The notes under the pieces were generated by a model. It had not been told where the DNA came from. It did no database searches and worked only from the letters and a program-made list of their open reading frames with translations. A program made the position numbers and the translations under genes. 64,000 nucleotides of DNA, from assembly GCF_000178955.2 (NCBI RefSeq), contig NC_016631.1, forward strand, positions 4,464,001 to 4,528,000, given 5' to 3'. This DNA is from Granulicella mallensis MP5ACTX8 (GTDB taxonomy: Bacteria; Acidobacteriota; Terriglobia; Terriglobales; Acidobacteriaceae). This document shows, in pieces, positions 7,516-16,081 of this stretch (positions within the stretch are counted from its first letter, which is position 1; each line of letters starts with the position of its first letter).

Positions 7516-8990
7516 TGAGAAATTCTAGTCCTCCCCTCGAAGTAGGGGTAGCGCGATGGATTGAAGTGATGCGGCGGAATCTGCTTCTCGCCTCTATCGT
7601 TGCACTTGGAGTCTTCGGCATCGCGACTGTGGTCATCGCAAAACTTCCAAACGTCTACCGCGCGGAGACCCGCATCCTGGTCAACCCTCAGCGCATTTCA
7701 GATAAGTATGTAAGCTCGACTGTTTCGATGGGTCCTGCCGAGCGCCTCAATACGCTTAGTCAGCAAATCCTCAGCACGTCACGGCTCGAAGCCATAACGA
7801 CCGAGTTGAATCTCTATCCCAAAGAGCGGCAGGAGTTAGGGCGCGATCGGGTGATAGATCTGATGCGGAACCACATCACCATCGACCTGAAACAAAGCTC
7901 TGACGGTCCAAGCGCCTTCACGATCTCATACACAGGTGGCTCCGCTCAGGAGGTTGCCACCGTCACCAATCGTCTCGCCGCATCTTTCATCGATTGGAAT
8001 CTTCGCGACCGGGAGCAGGAGGCCCAGGGCACAACGTTGTTTTTGGAAAAAGAGTTAGCAACCAGCAAATCCGAGTTGGACGCCCTCGAAGAGCGGCTAA
8101 GGGTCTACAAGGTGCAGCACCTCGGCCAGCTTCCCAACGAACTCGACGCCAATCTGCAGACGCTCTCACGTTTACAAGTTCAGCTCCAGGCAAACTCCGA
8201 CGCTCAAAATCGGCTTGACCAGCAAGCTCTACTGTCCAGATCCGGCTCGTATGATGCTTCGGGCGAACAAGGCGAAAATCCGCAGGCCGGGCTCCGTAGT
8301 CAGCTCGTCGCACGTGACGTGCAGGCTCATCGTGACCTTGCCGAGTTGCGTTCCCACTACACATCGGCTCACCCGGACGTCATTAGCAAAGAAGCGGAAG
8401 TGGCTTCGCTGGACACCCAACTGACACAAACTCCAGCGTCGGTATCGAGCAGAACCAGGCGCTCTGGCTCCGTTGCCTCTCCCGCCGATGCGCAGGAAGC
8501 CTCAATCCATCACAGTAGGGATCGACTCGCTGCCGAGCAGCACCAGATAGAGTCATCGATCAATAACTATCAATTTCGAGTCAACGGTGTTCCAATCCGC
8601 GAGCAAGAGATCTCACAACTGCTTCGGGACTACGATACCGCGAAAGAGCACTACCGTTCCCTGCTCGAAAAGACATACACGGCTCAAATGTCTATGGAAC
8701 TGGAGCGTGGCCAGGAGGGCGGCAGCTTCACATTGCTCGATCCTGCGCAGGTACCAGATGCGCCGATTGGACCGAATCGTCCTGTCTTGTATTCGATGTT
8801 CCTTGTCGCATCCCTTGTGGCTGGCCTTTTGGTGATCATTCTTCGCGAGCGGCTGGATAGCACCGTCAAGTCCGACGGAGAACTTCATGACATCTTGCCG
8901 CACATCCCGGTATTGGGGCTTATTCCTCGTATCTCCAAAACCATTGTCAACCACTCCCCAGCGCAACCAACTCTTCGGAGGGCCTTATGA
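7515..8990 (+). CDS. Wzz/GumC-type chain-length determinant (polysaccharide co-polymerase)
   Basis: The 491-residue protein has the standard two-helix topology: TM1 near residues 20-40 (LLLASIVALGVFGIATVVIA), a large periplasmic part with VYRAETRILVNP at its start and long helical, coiled-coil-like stretches (about 160-400), and TM2 near 421-442 preceded by the proline-rich DAPIGPNRP. Wzz/GumC proteins set polymer length and link the polymerase to the exporter. It begins one base before the end of the barrel gene and overlaps the kinase gene by ATGA, so kinase and co-polymerase are separate chains as in the CapA/CapB arrangement. The C-terminal tail after TM2 is short and cytoplasmic and likely contacts the kinase. 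Confidence 0.88.
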   Translation: MRNSSPPLEVGVARWIEVMRRNLLLASIVALGVFGIATVVIAKLPNVYRAETRILVNPQRISDKYVSSTVSMGPAERLNTLSQQILSTSRLEAITTELNLYPKERQELGRDRVIDLMRNHITIDLKQSSDGPSAFTISYTGGSAQEVATVTNRLAASFIDWNLRDREQEAQGTTLFLEKELATSKSELDALEERLRVYKVQHLGQLPNELDANLQTLSRLQVQLQANSDAQNRLDQQALLSRSGSYDASGEQGENPQAGLRSQLVARDVQAHRDLAELRSHYTSAHPDVISKEAEVASLDTQLTQTPASVSSRTRRSGSVASPADAQEASIHHSRDRLAAEQHQIESSINNYQFRVNGVPIREQEISQLLRDYDTAKEHYRSLLEKTYTAQMSMELERGQEGGSFTLLDPAQVPDAPIGPNRPVLYSMFLVASLVAGLLVIILRERLDSTVKSDGELHDILPHIPVLGLIPRISKTIVNHSPAQPTLRRAL

Positions 8991-9835
8991 TCACTCTCAA
9001 CCTCAGGGAGTATCAAACCATTGAACCGCATCTGATGATCGCATCGGCGTCGAACGGAGACGCGGGATCGCCCCACAAACATCAGAACGCAGTAGTTGAT
9101 CGCCCTGCCAGCGATCAGTCCGATGCGATCAACTGGCTGAACATGGTTCCGAAGCTGGAACGCTTGCCGCAAAAGCACAGGACAACTATCGCCTTCGAGT
9201 CCGGCGCAGACAGTCGCGCATGTGAACAGTTTCGCCTCATGCAGCATCGCCTTGTTACTGCACGGCCGGCTGGCGGTGTCGTGCTGATTACGAGTCCTAG
9301 TGCTGAAGATGGCAAGAGTCTTAACTGTCAAAATCTGGCGTGGGCACTTGCGGAGGCCGGGCACAAAACTCTTCTGTTGGATCTCGATCTACGACGTCCC
9401 TCACTGCTGGCTGCTTTAGGCGGTGTCTGTCCACAGAGTATCGAGCAGGTGCTTAAGGGAGAGGTCACGCCCGAAGCAGCGATTCGGTCAGTTGGCGATC
9501 TGCCTCTGTACATTATTGGTCTCGATAAGGCGGTATCTAAACCAGTTCCGCTCTTGAGAGCACCGGAACTATCGAATTTATTGAAGTGGGCCCAGAAGAA
9601 CTTTCAATGGGTTCTCCTGGATGCGCCGCCCGTTCTCCCCGTTGCAGACGTTGAACAGTTGCTTCCAAGCGCAGATCTCGTACTTATGGTTGTTCGCGAA
9701 CGTGTCACTCGACGGGCAGCGGTGCAACGTGCTGCTGAAATGCTCGGCGAACATCTCAGCTCTTTAATCTTCAACGATGTCACCATGTCCATCGCCGCTG
9801 GCTACGGAGCTAACTACGACCGCGGCTACAGATAA
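8987..9835 (+). CDS. BY-kinase (CpsD/CapB-like) tyrosine autokinase
   Basis: The 282-residue protein contains the bacterial tyrosine kinase ATPase core: Walker A SPSAEDGKS (about residues 103-111) followed by NLAWALAEAG, Walker A' LLLDLDLRRPS (about 127-140) and Walker B VLLDAPPV (about 206-213). Three tyrosines close the C-terminus (AAGYGANYDRGYR), the usual autophosphorylation cluster. It has no membrane segment, so it would dock on the preceding Wzz-like protein, whose gene it overlaps by ATGA. It should regulate polymer length and export by phosphorylation cycling. The Walker A begins with S rather than G, which is common in this family. Confidence 0.87.
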   Translation: MITLNLREYQTIEPHLMIASASNGDAGSPHKHQNAVVDRPASDQSDAINWLNMVPKLERLPQKHRTTIAFESGADSRACEQFRLMQHRLVTARPAGGVVLITSPSAEDGKSLNCQNLAWALAEAGHKTLLLDLDLRRPSLLAALGGVCPQSIEQVLKGEVTPEAAIRSVGDLPLYIIGLDKAVSKPVPLLRAPELSNLLKWAQKNFQWVLLDAPPVLPVADVEQLLPSADLVLMVVRERVTRRAAVQRAAEMLGEHLSSLIFNDVTMSIAAGYGANYDRGYR

Positions 9836-9887
9836 ATCTTTCAACGACCGGTATCCGGCCGTAAGTCACAGCAATTCGAGGCGCCAA

Positions 9888-12800
9888 ATGAAAGCACTCA
9901 TCAACACCTTCATACGGGTCACATCCATCCGCAACGGAGGCATCCTAGCCGCACTCCTGATTCTACTGGGCATGGGGAGCCAGATCCTGGCTCAAACTCA
10001 AGACCTGACCGTCGTCGTCCTCGTTAACTCCACGGCGACGAGCGACTACAACACCAATAAAACTACGCCAGGCACCTATCAAATGGGGCCGGAGCGCTAC
10101 TTCGTCCATCTTCAGATACCTTATCGAATTATCGATGTTAGCCAGACGGCTCCTCCCGATCTCACAACCGTTCAGCTCATCATCGCCGGCCACGCTCATC
10201 TCTCGCTCAACGCCACTTGGCAGAACGCCATTGCGACGGCAGTGCAGGGTGGCACGGGCTTCGTGAACCTCGACACCGACCCCTCGGTCGGGCTTCAATT
10301 CCACATTCAGAGGATCTTTGGAGCCACCGGCTCTACTGTCGGTAATGATCAGACGAGTGTGGTCGTCCCCGCCGCAGTACAAGTCGGCGGAGCCACGCCA
10401 CACTACATCGCCGCACTGCAGATGCACTGGGCAGGCGATCCCGCTGGCGACATCATCTACACGTACCACGGCAACGGTGTCACCGTCGTTCCGTCTGATG
10501 CGACTCTACTCACCGGCGCCAAGGGAACAGTCGTCGCTCGTCTCGGCACGGATCCACTCATCATCGCCACAACCTTCGGAGCAGGTCGTGCCGTCGACTT
10601 CACGGACTACGACTACATGCGCCAGGATCGCTTCGGCTTCGTCGAAGGTGCCGATGATCTCTTCTGGAGAAGCATCGTCTGGGCAGCTCGGAAACCGTTT
10701 GTTCTTCGTGGATACCCACGTCTTTCCGCGATCCAGATGGATGACAACGAGACCGGCATCATGTCTCGAATTCCTGATATGTGGAACACCACGCTTACTG
10801 GGACCGTCGCAAGCGATGGCACAGGCGGTCCATGGAAGCCGCAGATAAACATGCAGCTATCAGGGCTTGAGGGGCCTGGCGGTGAGCGCGCGCAGATGAT
10901 CACCGCTATTCAGGCCGGTCAAGTGCACGCCTCAGCTCACGGATTGAACTATGGCTCTGGCGGAGATTTGTACTGGAATCTCACCGTCCCCAACACAGAC
11001 GCTCAGTGGCAGGCAAACGTCGCCTCAGCCCTGAAGTGGATCACCGAAAATGGCGGAACCGATACGTTCCCGCCCCTCAGCCGCTCCATGGTGGCTCATT
11101 ACTGGGACATCTCCAACAACTCCGGCTACGAGATGTACAACAGTCTCGGTGTGCGTTACGTTACCTCGCCACAGGCTCCAGGGGTCTACTATTTCACGGT
11201 TCCGAAAACACCCGCGCAACGTATACCGCTTGGCCCATTCCGCATCTATGAGCAGCCGCCCCTCTATACGGGAGACGAGGAAGAGACCTTTCCTTTCTTC
11301 TATGCCGACGACATGACTATCGGCAGCGTAAGTGGAAAACCCGCTCAAACCTTCTTTGCCTTCGGCAGCCAGGTAGGCTTGTCCGCGGGACGCTTTACAC
11401 GTCCCGATGCACTTTGGCCCAGCACAACCAACGACTCCACCGTGGCCCAAAGCCTCAATCAGTGGGAGTACTACATGTGGCACTTCTGGTCTGGTATGGA
11501 GCCGGTTCAGATCTACACGCACGATGGCGATAACCTGGAATACTCCACCGTCGCCGATCGTCAGTCCTTCATCAAGCAGTTGTCCCAGTGGTTCAGCACG
11601 AACCACGGCCAACATACTTTTATGGACAACATGGGTGACTATCTGCGCGCACGCAATCATTCACTTCTGTCGACTGCCTCACTCAACAGTACATCTATTA
11701 CGCTGAACTTCACCGGGTCTGCAACAGATGCCGATGGCCACCTCATCGGTACCAAAACTTACATCTTCTATGGAGATACCGAAGGAACACTTCTCGATAT
11801 ACCAGGCTTCGCCAACGGCGCTACCTACAGCTTTCCCAACACGCTTCCGGCCAAGCTTCAGCTTGATCCGCTCACGCTTTCGTTCGCCGCAACCACAGGC
11901 ACTTCCACCCCAAGTCAGTCGATCACAGTAGCGAATGCCGGTTCTGGTGCTATCAGTTGGACCGTAACCAGCAACGCCGCCTGGCTGACTGCGACTCCGA
12001 GCAGCCGTTCATCGGCCGGAACTACTGTAGTCAGTGTCGCCAGCAGCACTCTCGCCGCCGGCACCTATACCGGAGCACTAACGTTCACTGCAACCGGCGC
12101 TCTCAGCAGTCCGCAGACGGTTCCAGTTACGCTTGTAGTCGCCACACCGTCCCTTGTTCCTTCTCCCACATCCGTTTCCTTTAGTGGAACCGTTGGCGGC
12201 ACTGCTCCGACTGCACAGACCGTCGCGATCAACAATCCAGCCGGAACAAGCCTCACATGGACCGCCACCTCCGATTCAACATGGCTCAGCGTGAGTGTAG
12301 TTACGGCTGGAACACCGGGCTCGATTTCGGTATCGGTCGTACCGGGCTCGCTTCCGCTCGGCACTTACACGGGCAATATCACGCTCAAACCATCGTTGAA
12401 CACCATAGCAACCGTCAAGATCCCAGTTACTTTCCTGCTGTCTGGCGTGATCGATGCGCCATCCACAGCAAACCTTAGCGCCTGGACAGTGTCTCCACTC
12501 GGCAACTCAGCCGGCTGGACATCCTCTGGTGGTTCCATTCACTACAACGGAGGCGGCGAATCCCAGTTGTACACCGGCTCCTCGACCTGGACTGACTACG
12601 ACCTCTACGTGAACCTGACGCTCTCTAACCTGTCGGATTACCCAGGTGGCATTCGGGCTCGCGTCAATCCTGCGACCGGGGCAGGATATGCACTCTGGAT
12701 GTATCCGGCAGAACACACCCTCACTTTATACAGCGTTGTTAACTGGGCGATCGGCAATGGATATACCACGTTGACCAGCACAGGTAACATCGCGTACGAC

Positions 12801-14111
12801 ACAAACCCGCACACACTCCGCTTGAGTGTCCACGGCACGCAAATCTCCGCTTACTTTGACGGCGCTCAAGTCTTGACCGTCGCCGATAGTACGTACTCTT
12901 CCGGAGAGATTGCGCTCGATCCATCCAATCAACCGCTGGCCTTCAACAGCGTGACCGTAAGCAGCACATCAACACAACCTGCATCGTTCACGGCTTCTCC
13001 CACTCCTCTTAGCTTCACCGCAACGGCCGGCACGGCTAACCCGCCAACCCAAGCCGTAGCACTTACCTCTTCCCCTTCCCCTGTCACGTGGACAGTCACA
13101 AGCAATGCAAGCTGGCTGACCGCATCGCCTACTTCAGGAACCACAACCCCAAGCAGTACATCGGCAGCAGTCAATATCTCTGGACTCACAACAGGAAGCT
13201 ACAACGGCATACTGACCTTCACCCCATCAGCAGGCTCGCCAGTCCAGGTACCCGTCACACTTACCCTCACAGCAACGTCGTCCGCAACGCTCGCCGTAAC
13301 TCCAACAACGCTGGATATCTTCAGCGCTGTCGGTTCATCTCCTCCACCGGTCACGCTTACGGTCGCCAACACGGGTACTGGGAGCATGCCTTGGACAGCT
13401 TCGAGCAATCTCGTTTGGCTAACACCTTCGCCTGCCAGTTCGAGCGGAGCGGGGACCCTAACACTGACGCCATCCACTGGAAACCTACCCAGCGGTAACC
13501 AAATGGCAAATGTAACGGTAACGGCTCCGGGCGCTGCGAAGAGCCCCATCACCGCGACCATTACACTTCACCTCGGTACGTTGATCTTTAGCGACAACTT
13601 CGCCAACGGATCTACACAGTGGACCCCGTCTCCTCTTGGCTTGGCAAGCAACTGGACCGTAGCAAACAATGCCTTCAACTACAACGGCAACGGCCACACG
13701 CAGCAGTATGCGGGTAGCCAGTCATGGGCAAATTACATCGTCTCCACAGGCTACAAGCTCTCAAATCTCTCAAACTACCCGGGCGGTCTGCGAGCACGCG
13801 TGAATCTCACCAGCGGTGCTTCCTATACTGCATGGGTCTACCCTGCTGACCACCTCATCAAGCTGTTCCTAACCAGCGGCTGGAATATCGACACAAGTCC
13901 ACTTACTCTCCTGGGCACATCGCCGGTGATCTTGTTCGACACGAACGTGCACATGCTCCGCATCGCCGCGATCGGCAATCAGATCACGGTCTACTACGAC
14001 AACACCGCGGTCATCACGGCCACGGATTCCACTCTACCGACCGGGGCAGTTGCATTGGATGTCTCATCGCAGCCGGTCAGCTTCAGCACCGTAAGCGTAA
14101 TTCAGCAGTAA
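9888..14111 (+). CDS. Secreted multidomain protein: amidotransferase-like fold, divergent deacetylase-like region, four BACON repeats, duplicated C-terminal module
   Basis: The 1407-residue protein has a signal peptide (about residues 15-36, ending SQILAQ). Residues 38-270 resemble a class I glutamine amidotransferase-like sandwich (LIIAGHAHLS, GGTGFVNLD). Residues about 280-640 contain D285-D286 in QMDDNE and H347-x3-H351 in HASAH, the spacing of NodB deacetylase ligands; this is my inference. BACON-like repeats (LSF...TSNASWLT pattern) lie at about 657-750, 754-850, 1033-1125 and 1132-1225. Two copies of a roughly 175-residue module (NYPGGLRARVN, AYLDGA/VYYDNT) lie at about 853-1025 and 1231-1407 and look like laminin-G/concanavalin sandwiches. 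ATG 9888 follows GAGGCG; an upstream in-frame start at 9777 lies inside the kinase gene. It probably binds and modifies the exported polymer. Confidence 0.7.
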   Translation: MKALINTFIRVTSIRNGGILAALLILLGMGSQILAQTQDLTVVVLVNSTATSDYNTNKTTPGTYQMGPERYFVHLQIPYRIIDVSQTAPPDLTTVQLIIAGHAHLSLNATWQNAIATAVQGGTGFVNLDTDPSVGLQFHIQRIFGATGSTVGNDQTSVVVPAAVQVGGATPHYIAALQMHWAGDPAGDIIYTYHGNGVTVVPSDATLLTGAKGTVVARLGTDPLIIATTFGAGRAVDFTDYDYMRQDRFGFVEGADDLFWRSIVWAARKPFVLRGYPRLSAIQMDDNETGIMSRIPDMWNTTLTGTVASDGTGGPWKPQINMQLSGLEGPGGERAQMITAIQAGQVHASAHGLNYGSGGDLYWNLTVPNTDAQWQANVASALKWITENGGTDTFPPLSRSMVAHYWDISNNSGYEMYNSLGVRYVTSPQAPGVYYFTVPKTPAQRIPLGPFRIYEQPPLYTGDEEETFPFFYADDMTIGSVSGKPAQTFFAFGSQVGLSAGRFTRPDALWPSTTNDSTVAQSLNQWEYYMWHFWSGMEPVQIYTHDGDNLEYSTVADRQSFIKQLSQWFSTNHGQHTFMDNMGDYLRARNHSLLSTASLNSTSITLNFTGSATDADGHLIGTKTYIFYGDTEGTLLDIPGFANGATYSFPNTLPAKLQLDPLTLSFAATTGTSTPSQSITVANAGSGAISWTVTSNAAWLTATPSSRSSAGTTVVSVASSTLAAGTYTGALTFTATGALSSPQTVPVTLVVATPSLVPSPTSVSFSGTVGGTAPTAQTVAINNPAGTSLTWTATSDSTWLSVSVVTAGTPGSISVSVVPGSLPLGTYTGNITLKPSLNTIATVKIPVTFLLSGVIDAPSTANLSAWTVSPLGNSAGWTSSGGSIHYNGGGESQLYTGSSTWTDYDLYVNLTLSNLSDYPGGIRARVNPATGAGYALWMYPAEHTLTLYSVVNWAIGNGYTTLTSTGNIAYDTNPHTLRLSVHGTQISAYFDGAQVLTVADSTYSSGEIALDPSNQPLAFNSVTVSSTSTQPASFTASPTPLSFTATAGTANPPTQAVALTSSPSPVTWTVTSNASWLTASPTSGTTTPSSTSAAVNISGLTTGSYNGILTFTPSAGSPVQVPVTLTLTATSSATLAVTPTTLDIFSAVGSSPPPVTLTVANTGTGSMPWTASSNLVWLTPSPASSSGAGTLTLTPSTGNLPSGNQMANVTVTAPGAAKSPITATITLHLGTLIFSDNFANGSTQWTPSPLGLASNWTVANNAFNYNGNGHTQQYAGSQSWANYIVSTGYKLSNLSNYPGGLRARVNLTSGASYTAWVYPADHLIKLFLTSGWNIDTSPLTLLGTSPVILFDTNVHMLRIAAIGNQITVYYDNTAVITATDSTLPTGAVALDVSSQPVSFSTVSVIQQ

Positions 14112-14134
14112 CGTAACCGGCGGAGGCCAGCGGC

Positions 14135-16081
14135 ATGAGTAACCCGACCCAATTGAAAACCGAACCGGAACACCAGTACCAAGCCGGTTCGAGTGGATCG
14201 GGTGCTCAGCCGCGAGTGTTGGCACCGATCATCGTGTCCGTCCTCCTCTCTGCCGCCTGGATCTATCTGGCCTTCTTCAAGCCGTTACCTCGGGTCGAGG
14301 GCCTCCTCTTCACTTCACTCGCCGCGCTGTGGTGCGGCGGACTCTTCACGGCGGTAACCGCAAGCGCACGTTACTGGAGCCAGCAGCCAGCTTCCCTCGG
14401 TCCTCTACGTACGGATCTCGCCAGATGCTCGCTTGCCTCCGTAGTCTTTCTTATCTTCATCCCCGAATACGTTGCTCGTGTTCCACCAACCGCTCTCCGC
14501 TCCGGCCTGCTCCTGACATCCGTCGCTATACTCTGGTTTGCCCTCTGTATCTGCAATATTCAACGCGCGCGCGGAAAGCGACTCCAAGTAAAAGCAGCAC
14601 ATGCGTTCGGGCTTACCGCGATCGCCATTTTGTTTACCGCAGTCACGGCTTTGGCGATTCGAAAGTACTGGGCTTTCTCTTACGTTGGTCAGGACCTCGC
14701 CTACTTCGGCCAGTTGATGCACACTACGCTTCACGGTCATCTATTTTGGGGGAACTTACTCCAGGACCTACTTTATTCCCGTCCAGTCACAACTGATTTC
14801 GCTGGTCACAACTCGCCGATCATGTTCCTCCTGTTGCCGTTTTATGCAGCAGCACCCAGTCCGGTTACTCTGATCGTCGTTAGAAATATAGTTCTCTTTA
14901 GCTGTGCCATACCTGTATTCCTTATCGCACGCAGCAGGATGTCCACCGTCACTGCGTATCTGTGGGTCTTCGCATTTCTACTCACACCCGCCATCCTGTA
15001 TCAGTCCGTCTTTGACTTCTATCCCCTGACCCTTGTCGCGCTTCCATTACTCTTCGCGATTTATTTCTTTCTGGAAGACCGTTTCATAGCTTTCACGATC
15101 GCGATCCTACTCACGCTACTCGTTCGTGAAGATCTCGTCTTCGTTGTCTTCGGCTTGGGATTGCTGGCTATCGTTCGCCGTCGGCCAATAAAGTGGGCAC
15201 TCCTGCCAATCGTCGCTGCAACACTCTGGGCTATATTGTCTTTCCTTGTCGTCCTTCCCAAAGGCCTTCATGGTGCCAGCTTCGTAACAGATACGTGCTT
15301 CGCTCATCTGGGCAAGTCACCCTCTTCGATGCTGCATAACATCCTCCGCGATCCGCGAAGCACTGTTCTCATTCACGCCAACATCGTCTACCTCAAGACG
15401 CTATTGAGTCCGACTGCAATTATCGAATCCGTCGTAAATCCGATCTCTTCCCTCTCAATTCCGTACCTCGCCATCAATCTCCTGGCTGGCGGAGGCCGTT
15501 GCATCACGACCGTAATCTACGCACAATACTCGGTTATTCCAGCAACATTGCTGTTCGTAAGTGCTCTCCTCACAGTGATCTCCCGGCAGAGGTCGAGCCG
15601 GGTCGCCAAGGCGGCCCGGCTCGGAACACGTTCGGACAACGCCGCCCCACTTCTCCTTATTGCTCTCAGCTTTTGTAGTCTCATCTTCGTAACCGGAGCG
15701 CAGCAGGTCGACGATCTGAGAGAGCATCCCTGGAATCCCGAGGCCCGCAAGGTCTTGGCACTCATCCCAGCGGATGCCTCCGTCGCCGCTCCTCGTTATA
15801 TGCTCCCTCACCTCGCCAATCGCGACTGCCTGTACCAGACGCACCGGCTCCTCGAATATCACACCGCCCACTACGAGTACCTCATCCTCGATAGAGATTG
15901 GGAACACATCAACGCAGCGGAGCAGTATGCAGCCGAGTACAAAGCCGTCATCTCCGACGCATCCACAAATCCGGCACTGCAGACCATCTACTCCAGCCCG
16001 CAGTTTCTCGTATACAAGGACCCTTCCATGCATGGCCTATCCTGCTGGCCTGGTGCTGGTATTCATCGGGGGCAGCCATGA
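14135..16081 (+). CDS. DUF2079 polytopic membrane protein
   Basis: The 648-residue protein has about 12 hydrophobic helices. The first long extramembrane loop carries D-L-A-Y-F-G-Q (near residue 188) and TTDFAGHNSPIMFLLLP (near 220), the conserved acidic/His signature of the DUF2079 family, which is distantly related in layout to GT-C glycosyltransferases that use polyprenyl-phosphate sugars. The C-terminal soluble part (AAPRYMLPHLANRDCLYQ, DRDWEHINAAEQY) is also typical of the family. A periplasmic glycosyl transfer to the polymer or its precursor is a reasonable inference, not shown. GGAGG lies 9 bases upstream of the ATG; the stop overlaps the flippase start. Confidence 0.8.
   Translation: MSNPTQLKTEPEHQYQAGSSGSGAQPRVLAPIIVSVLLSAAWIYLAFFKPLPRVEGLLFTSLAALWCGGLFTAVTASARYWSQQPASLGPLRTDLARCSLASVVFLIFIPEYVARVPPTALRSGLLLTSVAILWFALCICNIQRARGKRLQVKAAHAFGLTAIAILFTAVTALAIRKYWAFSYVGQDLAYFGQLMHTTLHGHLFWGNLLQDLLYSRPVTTDFAGHNSPIMFLLLPFYAAAPSPVTLIVVRNIVLFSCAIPVFLIARSRMSTVTAYLWVFAFLLTPAILYQSVFDFYPLTLVALPLLFAIYFFLEDRFIAFTIAILLTLLVREDLVFVVFGLGLLAIVRRRPIKWALLPIVAATLWAILSFLVVLPKGLHGASFVTDTCFAHLGKSPSSMLHNILRDPRSTVLIHANIVYLKTLLSPTAIIESVVNPISSLSIPYLAINLLAGGGRCITTVIYAQYSVIPATLLFVSALLTVISRQRSSRVAKAARLGTRSDNAAPLLLIALSFCSLIFVTGAQQVDDLREHPWNPEARKVLALIPADASVAAPRYMLPHLANRDCLYQTHRLLEYHTAHYEYLILDRDWEHINAAEQYAAEYKAVISDASTNPALQTIYSSPQFLVYKDPSMHGLSCWPGAGIHRGQP

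Noticed and set aside
11860-13560. Apparent DNA-level repeats considered as a CRISPR-like or satellite array
   Set aside because: The periodicity is at protein level (BACON domains of about 90 residues), with diverged nucleotide sequence and no constant spacer length.
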